Assembly (NCBI GenBank): GCA_030145035.1
Contig: JAQYWL010000113.1
Location: 1 to 6,735, forward strand
Length of the DNA stretch: 6,735 bases
Source: Desulfobacteria bacterium
GTDB taxonomy: Bacteria; Desulfobacterota; Desulfobacteria; Desulfobacterales; C00003060
Reading direction: 5' to 3'
Shown: positions 1-5,835 of the stretch, one piece after another
How the letters are laid out: every line of letters begins with the position of its first letter
Numbering within the stretch: the first letter of the stretch is position 1
Notes under the pieces: generated by a model
Seen by the model: the letters and a program-made list of their open reading frames with translations, nothing else
Databases searched by the model: none
What the model was told of the DNA's origin: nothing
Program-made: the position numbers and the translations under genes

Positions 1-11
1 AGGGCAGTAGG

Positions 12-88
12 CAATAACTAATAACCAATAACCAATAACCAATAACCAATAACCAATGACCAATGACTAATAACCAATAACTAATAAC
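12..88. repeat. Heptamer tandem array upstream of flhA
   Basis: Eleven consecutive 7-bp units of consensus (C/T)AATAAC run without interruption. Two adjacent units carry G in place of A (CAATGAC), and three begin with T rather than C. The array ends 11 bases before the flhA start codon, so it forms most of the visible flhA leader or the flhB-flhA spacer. The same core with a different seventh base, GAATAAC, recurs at 4721-4741 (opposite strand) and 6711-6735. No coding potential or hairpin was seen in it. Slippage could vary the copy number, but any effect on flhA expression is inference. Confidence 0.95.
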
Positions 89-99
89 TAGGGTTTCAT

Positions 100-2187
100 A
101 TGGCCACAACTATACAAGGCACCTTAAAGGATGCCCTTTTCGCAAACAGCAGCGATTTCGTGATGGTTGTGGGTGTGATTACCATTCTGATGGTTATGAT
201 CATACCGTTGCCTCCCTTTCTGCTCGACTTTCTGTTGGCCTTGAATATCACATTTTCCATTATTGTTATTCTGATGGGCATGTACACGGTTGCGCCTCTG
301 GATTTTTCTATATTCCCATCCGTTCTTTTGGTCGCCACCCTGTTCAGACTTTCTTTGAATGTGGCCTCAACAAGATTGATACTGCTGCACGGCAACGAAG
401 GTGCACTGGCTGCCGGCAAAGTCATTAAGTCATTCGGTAGTTTTGTTGTGGGCGGCAATTACGTTGTGGGCTTGATTGTCTTTATGATCCTGGTCATCAT
501 CAACTTTGTCGTAATCACCAAGGGTGCTGTTCGTATTGCTGAGGTGGCTGCACGCTTTACCCTTGACGCCATGCCCGGAAAACAAATGAGCATCGATGCC
601 GATCTAAATGCCGGGCTCATAGATGAAAGCGAGGCACGGCAGCGTCGGGAGATCATTTCAAAGGAGGCCGAGTTCTACGGCGCAATGGACGGCGCAAGCA
701 AATTTGTTCGCGGAGATGCTATTGCAGGGATTATCATCACATTCATCAATATCATCGGTGGTTTTGTAATTGGGGTGCTTCAAAAGAAGATGGCCATTGC
801 GGCTGCGGCGCAAAACTACACCCTGCTTACGGTCGGTGACGGATTGGTCACCCAGATTCCGGCTCTTATCATCTCAACGGCTGCGGGTATCGTTGTGAGT
901 CGATCAGCTTCGGAGTCGAGTATGGGGGTTGAGTTCGTCAAACAGCTTTTCGCTTATCCCCGTGCTAGTTATATCGGCGCGCTGGTGATCTTTTTGTTCG
1001 GACTCATTCCGGGGCTTCCTCATATTCCGTTTTTAGTGCTTGGTATGATTGTGGGAGGAAGTGTCTATCTCATTGACAGGAAAAGACGGGGGCTGGCGAC
1101 CGTAGAAGCTGTCAAGGAGGCAGAAAGAGATAAATCGGAAAAGGGTGCCGAACCGGTGGAACATCTTCTTACGCTCGATCCCATGGAACTGGAGGTGGGC
1201 TACGCTATTATTCCGCTTGTAGACAGGGAACAGAACGGAGAAGTCCTTGATCGCATCAGGTCCATCAGGCGACAGTTTGCCCTGGAGATGGGGATGATCA
1301 TTCCTCCCATTCATATAAGGGACAATCTGAACCTGAAACCATCCGAATACCGAGTTCTGATCAAGGGTGTGGAGGCAGACAAGTACGAATTGATGCCTAA
1401 TCAACTTATGGCCATGGATTCGGGCGATGTTGATAAAAAAGTTGATGGGATTCCGACCAAGGAACCTGCGTTCGGTTTGCCTGCTATCTGGATCCCTGAA
1501 AACAAGCAGGAAGAGGCGAAGTTTGCGGGATACACGGTGGTCGATAATGCAGCGATCATAGCAACGCACCTGACCGAGATTATCCGGAGCCATGCCGATC
1601 AGTTGTTGGGCCGTCAGGAGGTTCAGAACCTCCTTGACAATCTTGCTAAAACCAATCCCAAAGTCGTTGAGGAACTGACACCATCGCTGCTCTCTTTAGG
1701 CGGTATTCAAAAGGTATTGCAAAATCTTTTGAGGGAGGACGTATCGATCAGGGATATGCTGACCATTGTCGAGACACTGGCTGATTATGCCTCGGTTGCC
1801 AAGGATCCGGACGTCTTGACAGAGTATGTAAGACAAAAGCTTGCAAGGGCTATTGTAGACCCTCACATTGCAAAGGACGGCATGCTGCCTGCAATCACCC
1901 TGGAACAAGACGTTGAAGATGTGCTTCTGAATAGCATCAAACATACCGAGCACGGATCATATCTGTCTGTTGAGCCCGGTGTGGCGACCTCGATCGCGAA
2001 CTCGGTGAGCAAGGAGATAGAAAAAGTTATGACTGCGGGTTCCCAGCCGGCTCTTCTGTGCTCTCCTGCGCTTCGAAGACATTTTAGAAGGATGGTGGAA
2101 CAATTTGCACCGTCAATAACGGTGCTTTCGCACAATGAACTTCCAAACAACATCCGATTTAAGGCTTTAGGGAAGGTGAACTTATAG
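100..2187 (+). CDS. flhA: Flagellar type III export gate protein FlhA
   Basis: FlhA forms the nonameric ring of the flagellar type III secretion export gate in the inner membrane. Its cytoplasmic domain docks chaperone-substrate complexes and passes them to the export channel. At 695 residues it is full length for the family. The N-terminal half shows about eight hydrophobic segments (roughly residues 20-38, 40-60, 66-82, 113-139, 205-226, 243-265, 289-304 and 307-325). The FHIPEP-family signature NVASTRLIL lies near residues 87-95. The conserved cytoplasmic loop has MPGKQMSIDADLNAG (158-172) and MDGASKFVRGDAIAG (196-210). From about 345 to the end lies the soluble C-terminal domain, including the FGLPAIWI segment. 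A weak AGGG at 90-93 precedes the ATG by 6 bases, and MATTIQG is a plausible start. The gene is intact and is followed by flhF after 219 bases of repeat-rich spacer. Confidence 0.99.
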   Translation: MATTIQGTLKDALFANSSDFVMVVGVITILMVMIIPLPPFLLDFLLALNITFSIIVILMGMYTVAPLDFSIFPSVLLVATLFRLSLNVASTRLILLHGNEGALAAGKVIKSFGSFVVGGNYVVGLIVFMILVIINFVVITKGAVRIAEVAARFTLDAMPGKQMSIDADLNAGLIDESEARQRREIISKEAEFYGAMDGASKFVRGDAIAGIIITFINIIGGFVIGVLQKKMAIAAAAQNYTLLTVGDGLVTQIPALIISTAAGIVVSRSASESSMGVEFVKQLFAYPRASYIGALVIFLFGLIPGLPHIPFLVLGMIVGGSVYLIDRKRRGLATVEAVKEAERDKSEKGAEPVEHLLTLDPMELEVGYAIIPLVDREQNGEVLDRIRSIRRQFALEMGMIIPPIHIRDNLNLKPSEYRVLIKGVEADKYELMPNQLMAMDSGDVDKKVDGIPTKEPAFGLPAIWIPENKQEEAKFAGYTVVDNAAIIATHLTEIIRSHADQLLGRQEVQNLLDNLAKTNPKVVEELTPSLLSLGGIQKVLQNLLREDVSIRDMLTIVETLADYASVAKDPDVLTEYVRQKLARAIVDPHIAKDGMLPAITLEQDVEDVLLNSIKHTEHGSYLSVEPGVATSIANSVSKEIEKVMTAGSQPALLCSPALRRHFRRMVEQFAPSITVLSHNELPNNIRFKALGKVNL

Positions 2188-2239
2188 GAATAAAGAAGTG
2201 AGCTAAAGTGCCTAAAATGCCTAAAGTGAGCTAAAGTTG

Positions 2240-2273
2240 CCTCCGGCCCGTAAGGGCCTACGCCCTGGGGAGG
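2240..2273 (+). other. GC-rich hairpin with GNRA-type loop inside the inverted repeat
   Basis: GGCCC (2245-2249) pairs perfectly with GGGCC (2254-2258) around a GTAA tetraloop, which is a GNRA loop in RNA. An outer CCTCC (2240-2244) can pair with GGAGG (2269-2273) to close a larger structure. It lies in the spacer between the two arms of the flhA-flhF inverted repeat. The structure was read by eye and no folding energy was calculated. Its function is unknown. Confidence 0.6.
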
Positions 2274-2289
2274 ACTTGAAGAAACTTTT

Positions 2290-2318
2290 TTGTAAGTATT
2301 GGTTTTTATCCTTATAAC
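2290..2318 (+). promoter_or_regulatory. Candidate sigma-70 promoter for flhF
   Basis: TTGTAA (2290-2295) and TATAAC (2313-2318) are separated by exactly 17 bases. They match the -35 and -10 consensus at 4 of 6 and 5 of 6 positions. The -10 box overlaps the start of the right arm of the inverted repeat. A transcript from here would begin inside that arm and could not form the long stem, unlike a read-through transcript from flhA. The distance to the flhF ATG is about 80 bases. The call rests only on sequence match, and such matches arise by chance in AT-rich spacers. Confidence 0.35.
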
Positions 2319-2406
2319 TTTAGGCACTTTAGGTCACTTTAGGTCACTTTAGGCACTCCATAGTATAGAAATAAACAAACATGTGATGCAGCCTATTCTA
2401 TAGCTC

Positions 2407-3564
2407 ATGAAAGTTAAAAAGTACCAGGCCGGTACCATTCATGATGCGGTCAACCTGGTCAAGCAAGAGCTTGGCCCGGAGGCGCTGATTCTGTCTACGC
2501 GTAAAATGCGTGCGGGGAAGGGGGCTCCATCATATAAGGCTCAAGAGTCCTTTGAAATAGCTGCCATGCCCTCCCCTTCTTCTACAGGACGAGCCTTGAC
2601 GGATGAAAGGGATCACGGTTTTTTGGACTCGCTTAAGTCAGAGTTGATGAGTATCAAGGAAATGATCTTCCTTTTAAGCCGCTCCGGGAGGCTTGAGGAA
2701 GGCTTTAGGCTGAATCCGGGAGCCATAGAGGTGTACGGCAGGCTGATTCGAAGCGGTATTGCCGAACCCTATGCACAGCTACTTCTGGAAAACGGGGGAG
2801 CATTCAAGGAAAACGGTGAGCTACCCTCTAAGGACCTCCATGAACGGGTCTTCAAAGAGGTTATGAAGGTAATCGAGGTAACCGATCCTTTTAGTCATGA
2901 TCAGGGACAGGTTATTTCGGCCCTGATAGGGCCTACAGGAGTTGGTAAGACGACCACTATTGCCAAACTGGCAGCCAATTTGAGCCTGAAACAGAAAAAG
3001 AGCGTAGGATTGATTTCTATAGATAACTACAGAATAGCGGCTGTAGATCAGCTCAAAATCTATGCCGGGATCCTGGGTATTCCCTGCTTTGCAGCCTTGA
3101 ACGGTGCTGAGTTGGAATTTGCCCTGAGCCGCATGAAAGAAAAAGATGTCATACTTATGGATACGGCCGGGCACGGTCACTACGATGTGGAACGTATAGA
3201 GGGCTTGAGAGAATTGATCGGCAATTACCTTTTCAGCCGTCGCAGCCGCCGACTTCGCCAAAGTAGCCCTGGCTACGACGGCCGAAAAGGCTGCTTTGGC
3301 GAAGTCGGCCCGGTTCGCAGTCATTTGGTGCTCAGTGCTGTCACCAATGAACTGGAGACGGAACGTGCGGCCAAAAATTTCGGCCGGTTAGACTTTAGTA
3401 GTTATATCTTTACAAAAACCGACGAAACACAGGCTCGAGGGGTGATCATAAACCAGCTTTTCAAATTAAGGATGCCGATCTCGTTTGTTACTACAGGCCA
3501 AAGAGTACCAGAAGATATTTTCAAGGCAACCAAGACGGGCATATTGCGGCTATTATTCAATTAG
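2407..3564 (+). CDS. flhF: Flagellar biosynthesis GTPase FlhF
   Basis: FlhF is an SRP-family GTPase that localises to the pole and directs where, and helps decide how many, flagella assemble. The N-terminus MKVKKYQAGTIHDAVNLVKQELGPEALIL is the hallmark FlhF B-domain start and fixes the start codon, although no clear Shine-Dalgarno sequence precedes it. The NG domain shows the P-loop GPTGVGKTT (175-183), DNYRIAAVDQLK (206-217), DTAG (252-255), the specificity motif TKTDE (336-340) and TTGQRVPEDI (362-371). Two oddities stand out. The residue after DTAG is His256, where SRP-type GTPases usually have Arg. Between the DTAG helix and the HLVLSAVT strand sits an extra segment of roughly 27 residues (about 275-302), Arg-rich and encoded by an interleaved palindrome. 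The frame stays open, so the gene looks functional but modified. flhG follows after 245 bases. Confidence 0.97.
   Translation: MKVKKYQAGTIHDAVNLVKQELGPEALILSTRKMRAGKGAPSYKAQESFEIAAMPSPSSTGRALTDERDHGFLDSLKSELMSIKEMIFLLSRSGRLEEGFRLNPGAIEVYGRLIRSGIAEPYAQLLLENGGAFKENGELPSKDLHERVFKEVMKVIEVTDPFSHDQGQVISALIGPTGVGKTTTIAKLAANLSLKQKKSVGLISIDNYRIAAVDQLKIYAGILGIPCFAALNGAELEFALSRMKEKDVILMDTAGHGHYDVERIEGLRELIGNYLFSRRSRRLRQSSPGYDGRKGCFGEVGPVRSHLVLSAVTNELETERAAKNFGRLDFSSYIFTKTDETQARGVIINQLFKLRMPISFVTTGQRVPEDIFKATKTGILRLLFN
3228..3309. repeat. In-frame palindromic element inside flhF
   Basis: Two inverted repeats are interleaved. Arm A (3228-3242) pairs with A' (3276-3290) over 15 bases with one mismatch. 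Arm B (3248-3268) pairs with B' (3289-3309) over 21 bases with one G-T position, including 16 perfect pairs at the outer end. The order A-B-A'-B' means the two stems cannot both nest and would be alternatives or a pseudoknot in RNA. It encodes the segment containing SRRSRRLRQSSPGYDGRKG and continuing to EVG, which has no counterpart I know in FlhF. The flanks, GLRELIG before and RSHLVLSAVT after, read as normal FlhF. This is best explained as a repeat inserted in frame. Confidence 0.85.
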
Positions 3565-3566
3565 GT

Positions 3567-3607
3567 GCTTCGCCCTCTCCGAGCTGTAGGCTCTACGAGC
3601 CGGAAGC
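3567..3607 (+). other. Hairpin just after flhF
   Basis: GCTTC (3567-3571) can pair with GAAGC (3603-3607). Inside, GGCTC (3589-3593) pairs perfectly with GAGCC (3597-3601) around a TAC loop, with an alternative GAGC/GCTC pairing at 3581-3593. It starts three bases after the flhF stop codon, in terminator position. However, no T-run follows, so a classical rho-independent terminator is not supported. It abuts the octamer inverted repeat downstream and may be part of the same composite element. Confidence 0.5.
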
Positions 3608-3611
3608 CAAT

Positions 3612-3718
3612 TGGAGTACTGGAGTACTGGAGTGATGGGTTTACAGTAAAAAAAGAGTTCTTCCGCTCTCACTGGCCAATACTCCAATACTCCAATACTC
3701 CAATACTCCAGTACTCCA
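3612..3718. repeat. Octamer-based inverted repeat between flhF and flhG
   Basis: The left arm (3612-3633) is two TGGAGTAC octamers plus TGGAGT. The right arm (3676-3718) is four CCAATACT octamers, one CCAGTACT and a final CCA. The 22 bases at 3612-3633 are the reverse complement of 3697-3718 with one mismatch. Between the arms are 42 to 63 bases containing an A-run and no gene. The design matches the flhA-flhF element, with tandem short units arranged as inverted arms, but with a different unit sequence and length. A short open frame covers it but looks like an artefact of the repeats. Confidence 0.92.
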
Positions 3719-3809
3719 TGCGGATGGCAGAAACGGACTGTAGTTAAATGCATTATGGTTTAAATACGTCGTAGCATTCCCGGGACCTTTAATCAGGGAG
3801 AATCTCAAA

Positions 3810-4709
3810 ATGGATCAGGCAAACGGTTTAAGGGAGATGGTCAGGAATAAGGCTTATAACATGAATGGAGTCAAAGGGGTCAAGAGGGACTCCGGGGGAT
3901 CGCCAGGCCCCCGCGTAGTTTCTGTTACGAGCGGCAAAGGGGGTGTAGGAAAGACCAATATCGTTGGAAACTTAGCCATAGCGTTTAGAAGACTCGGAAA
4001 GCGTGTGCTGATATTAGATGGCGATCTTGGGCTGGCTAATATTGATATTATTTTCGGCCTTAACCCTGTCTATAACATCAAACATGTGATCAACGGTGAA
4101 AAGGATCTTGAAGAGGTTATCGTTGAGGGCCCTGAAGAAATCTGTATCATTCCTGGTGGTTCCGGACTGCACGAGTTAGTCCATTTGACAAACGGGCAGA
4201 AACTTAACCTACTCAATGAGTTCGATACATTAAATGAAGACTTTGATATCTTCCTGATCGACACCGGGGCAGGTATTTCTTCGAACATCATCTATTTTAA
4301 CATAGCTGCACAGGAACGAATTGTGGTGGCCACATGCGAGCCGAGTTCTATTACAGATGCCTATGCCTTGATGAAGGTTATGTTTACCCAACATGGTACC
4401 AGGAGTTTCAAGCTACTTGTAAACATGGTCAGTCATGCAGAGGAGGCGAAATCGGTTTTTGAAAACTTGAGTAACGCTGTTGGGCGCTTTTTGAAGGATA
4501 TATCCTTAGAATATGTGGGGTTCATACTCAAAGATGACAATTTCCAAAGGGCGGTAAGGCAACAATGCACCGTGTTGCAGCGTTACCCGGAAAGTGAATC
4601 AAGTAAAGGCTTTTGTGAGTTAGCTCAGCGTTTGTTAGCCAATTCGCCAAATGCATCCTGTGATGGGAATATCAAGTTTTTCTGGAAAAAGCTCATGAGC
4701 TGTCACTGA
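3810..4709 (+). CDS. flhG: Flagellar number regulator FlhG (MinD-type ATPase)
   Basis: FlhG (also YlxH or FleN) is a ParA/MinD-family ATPase that restrains flagellar number and stimulates FlhF GTP hydrolysis. The N-terminal MDQANGLREMV carries the DQAxxLR activator helix with Gln3. The deviant Walker A motif GKGGVGKTN has the signature Lys43 and the P-loop Lys48. DGDLGLANID (70-79) and the Walker B-like FDIFLIDTGAG (145-155, with Asp151) follow. The C-terminal GNIKFFWKKLM (about 286-296) looks like the amphipathic membrane-targeting helix of MinD/FlhG proteins. The length, 299 residues, is normal. A good Shine-Dalgarno GGGAG (3796-3800) lies 9 bases before the ATG and supports this start. It sits between flhF and the flagellar sigma factor, as in polar-flagella systems, and no defect was seen. 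Confidence 0.97.
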   Translation: MDQANGLREMVRNKAYNMNGVKGVKRDSGGSPGPRVVSVTSGKGGVGKTNIVGNLAIAFRRLGKRVLILDGDLGLANIDIIFGLNPVYNIKHVINGEKDLEEVIVEGPEEICIIPGGSGLHELVHLTNGQKLNLLNEFDTLNEDFDIFLIDTGAGISSNIIYFNIAAQERIVVATCEPSSITDAYALMKVMFTQHGTRSFKLLVNMVSHAEEAKSVFENLSNAVGRFLKDISLEYVGFILKDDNFQRAVRQQCTVLQRYPESESSKGFCELAQRLLANSPNASCDGNIKFFWKKLMSCH

Positions 4710-4720
4710 ATGGGTTGATT

Positions 4721-4742
4721 GTTATTCGTTATTCGTTATTCG
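4721..4742. repeat. Short heptamer array after flhG
   Basis: Three GTTATTC units run in tandem, plus one extra G. On the opposite strand the unit reads GAATAAC, the same core as the arrays at 12-88 and 6711-6735. It starts 11 bases after the flhG stop codon. TTGTTA at 4719-4724 and GAAAAT at 4742-4747 are 17 bases apart and vaguely promoter-like (4 of 6 each), with the repeat forming the spacer. That reading is too weak for a separate call. Confidence 0.85.
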
Positions 4743-4777
4743 AAAATAGTTTTAGCGCTGATGCTTCACTTCGTGTC

Positions 4778-4811
4778 CGATTCACGATCACGGGATTACA
4801 CGATTCACGAT
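4778..4811. repeat. Direct 11-bp repeat in the leader of the sigma factor gene
   Basis: CGATTCACGAT occurs at 4778-4788 and again at 4801-4811, 23 bases apart, with a degenerate related stretch (CACGGGATTACA) between. The second copy ends 7 bases before the ATG at 4819 and occupies the place where a ribosome binding site would be expected. No Shine-Dalgarno sequence is seen there. It looks like another short repeat family typical of this window's spacers, and a regulatory role is not shown. Confidence 0.7.
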
Positions 4812-4818
4812 TAATATA

Positions 4819-5802
4819 ATGCGGAAGGTCACGGCAAGAAAGAACTACACCCAAACCAGTTCGAAGCGATCAGGGGAGAGGCCCGCCCGGCATTCGCCTG
4901 AGGCCCGCCCGCCTGACAAGGCCTCGCGAGGCGGACGGGCGAAGCCGACCCGCCCGCCTCGCTCGCAGGGAAGCTACAATGCCCGCGTACACGGCAATGG
5001 CGGGCAGGCCCGCCTGCCAACGCCTCGCTCGCAGGGAAGCTACAATGCCCGCGTACACGGCAATGGCGGGCAGGTGGCGGACATGGACAAAGCGGAGCGC
5101 GACGCCTTGATTGCCAGGTATGCCCCATTGGTAAAACTTCTGGCAAACCGCATGGCCATGCGTCTTCCCCCCAGTGTATCCGTAGATGATTTGATAAGTG
5201 CAGGGATCATAGGGTTGTTGGATGCCATTGGAAAGTTTGATCCCAGCAAGGAGGTTCAATTCAAGACATATGCGGAATTCAGGATTAGGGGAGCAATTCT
5301 AGACGAACTCAGGAGTATGGACTGGATTCCTCGTTCAATCAGGAAAAAAGTTCGCGAGATAGAACAGGCTATTATCGTAGTTGAACGAAAACTGGGCAGG
5401 CCGGCCGAGGACTCAGAGATAGCTGGACAGATTGGTGTTGATCTGGACACTTACTATGACATGCTTGATAAGGCCCGGGGTATTGATCTCTTGAGCTTTG
5501 ACGAGTATGTGGACAGTCATAGTGATAGTTTCGAATCCAAGAAATCTTTCAAGAGCTTAATCCGTGGAAATTATGACCCTATTGACCACATTATGACCCA
5601 GGAACTCAAGGAGGTCATTTCTGATGGAATCAAGGCCCTGTCTAAGAAGGAGCGGATGGTAGTTTCACTATACTACTATAAAGGGTTGACATTAAAGGAA
5701 ATCGGGGAGGTTATGGGGCTTACTGAATCGAGAATCTCTCAGATTCATACCAAGGCCATTATAAAATTGCGCACAAGACTCAGATCGTATTCGGAGAAGT
5801 AA
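4819..5802 (+). CDS. fliA: Flagellar sigma factor, FliA/WhiG class (sigma-28)
   Basis: This is an RNA polymerase sigma factor of the FliA/WhiG class, expected to drive late flagellar genes. Region 2 runs from RYAPLVK (100-106) through DDLISAGIIGLLDAIGKFDP (123-142) and FKTYAEFRIRGAILDELRSMDWIPRS (148-173). Region 3 covers about 177-230. Region 4, with the helix-turn-helix TLKEIGEVMGLTESRISQIHT, lies at 291-311. The start is uncertain. From ATG 4819 the product is 327 residues, of which about 21-86 is encoded by GC-rich repeats. From Met89 (ATG 5083) it is 239 residues, the usual FliA size, and an AGGTGG lies 5 bases before that codon, while ATG 4819 has no visible ribosome site. I list the long frame because residues 1-20 look non-repetitive and ancestral, but either start is possible. 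The stop is 33 bases before the next gene, in the same frame. Confidence 0.95.
   Translation: MRKVTARKNYTQTSSKRSGERPARHSPEARPPDKASRGGRAKPTRPPRSQGSYNARVHGNGGQARLPTPRSQGSYNARVHGNGGQVADMDKAERDALIARYAPLVKLLANRMAMRLPPSVSVDDLISAGIIGLLDAIGKFDPSKEVQFKTYAEFRIRGAILDELRSMDWIPRSIRKKVREIEQAIIVVERKLGRPAEDSEIAGQIGVDLDTYYDMLDKARGIDLLSFDEYVDSHSDSFESKKSFKSLIRGNYDPIDHIMTQELKEVISDGIKALSKKERMVVSLYYYKGLTLKEIGEVMGLTESRISQIHTKAIIKLRTRLRSYSEK
4903..4940. repeat. GC-rich palindrome in the sigma factor N-terminal coding region
   Basis: GCCCGCCCGCCT (4903-4914) pairs with AGGCGGACGGGC (4929-4940) over 12 bases with one G-T position. A perfect 12-base palindrome, GCCTCGCGAGGC (4921-4932), overlaps the right arm. The block is much richer in GC than the surrounding flagellar genes. 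It encodes a Pro/Arg-rich stretch (about residues 29-41) with no counterpart in sigma factors. Together with the duplicated unit downstream it looks like an inserted repeat cluster. Confidence 0.75.
4955..5074. repeat. Identical 54-bp direct repeat, 66-bp period, inside the sigma factor frame
   Basis: Positions 4955-5008 and 5021-5074 are identical over 54 bases and separated by a 12-base spacer. The period of 66 bases is exactly 22 codons, so both copies are read in the same frame and give PRSQGSYNARVHGNGGQ at residues 47-63 and 69-85. The perfect identity indicates a recent duplication or recombination. Each copy contains CCCGC and GCGGG segments that could pair. The peptide does not resemble any sigma-factor region I know, so the DNA is probably a dispersed element rather than a domain. 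Confidence 0.93.
5072..5077 (+). promoter_or_regulatory. Candidate ribosome binding site for an internal sigma factor start
   Basis: AGGTGG lies 5 bases upstream of ATG 5083 (Met89 of the long frame). Its first half is the end of the second 54-bp repeat copy and its second half is unique sequence. If used, it gives a 239-residue sigma factor of normal family length and makes the repeat region a leader rather than protein. The first repeat copy continues as AGGCCC and lacks this signal. Confidence 0.45.
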
Positions 5803-5808
5803 ACAACT

Positions 5809-5833
5809 TATAAAATCGCTTCGCGATTTTATA
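5809..5833 (+). other. Perfect 11-bp hairpin between sigma factor and FliL-like gene
   Basis: Bases 5809-5819 are the exact reverse complement of 5823-5833, with a three-base TTC loop. The stem is AT-rich at its base (TATAAAAT) and GC-rich at its top (CGC/GCG). It begins 6 bases after the fliA stop and ends two bases before the ATG at 5836. The T-run lies within the right stem arm rather than after it. It may be a terminator, an RNA-stability element, or a structure covering the initiation region of the next gene, whose ATG lacks a Shine-Dalgarno sequence. Confidence 0.75.
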
Positions 5834-5835
5834 TA

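Larger units (their letters stand above)
2197..2357. repeat. Long imperfect inverted repeat between flhA and flhF
   Basis: The left arm (2197-2238) is built from 9-10-bp units of the type CTAAAGTG(A/C)(G/C). The right arm (2316-2357) is built from CACTTTAGG(T/C) units, the reverse complement of the same motif. The two 42-base arms pair imperfectly, with small register shifts because the units differ in length. They are separated by 77 bases that hold a compact GC hairpin and a promoter-like sequence. Each arm is a tandem repeat and the pair is an inverted repeat, which suggests a mobile or slippage-derived non-coding element. It could fold in an flhA read-through transcript and attenuate or process it, but no T-run terminator follows. 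Confidence 0.9.

Noticed and set aside
12..88. CRISPR-like array
   Set aside because: Units are 7 bp in direct tandem with no spacers, so this is a simple tandem repeat.
3228..3309. flhF as a pseudogene disrupted by an insertion
   Set aside because: The frame is open through the insertion and the downstream TKTDE and C-terminal motifs are intact, so disruption is not shown.
2821..3324. 167-codon antisense frame inside flhF
   Set aside because: It shadows a clearly real FlhF reading frame with all GTPase motifs and shows no domain or start signal of its own.
3565..3747. 60-codon open frame between flhF and flhG
   Set aside because: Its sequence is the octamer repeat translated (repeated VLEYW/ILQYSN-like words), it has no ribosome site, and the opposite strand gives a mirror open frame for the same reason.
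4715..4747. Sigma-70 promoter spanning the heptamer array before the sigma factor
   Set aside because: Both boxes match only 4 of 6 positions, so it cannot be distinguished from chance in AT-rich repeats.
4829..5259. Antisense frames across the sigma factor N-terminus
   Set aside because: They arise from the GC-rich duplicated DNA, with the same peptide appearing twice, and lack recognisable protein features.
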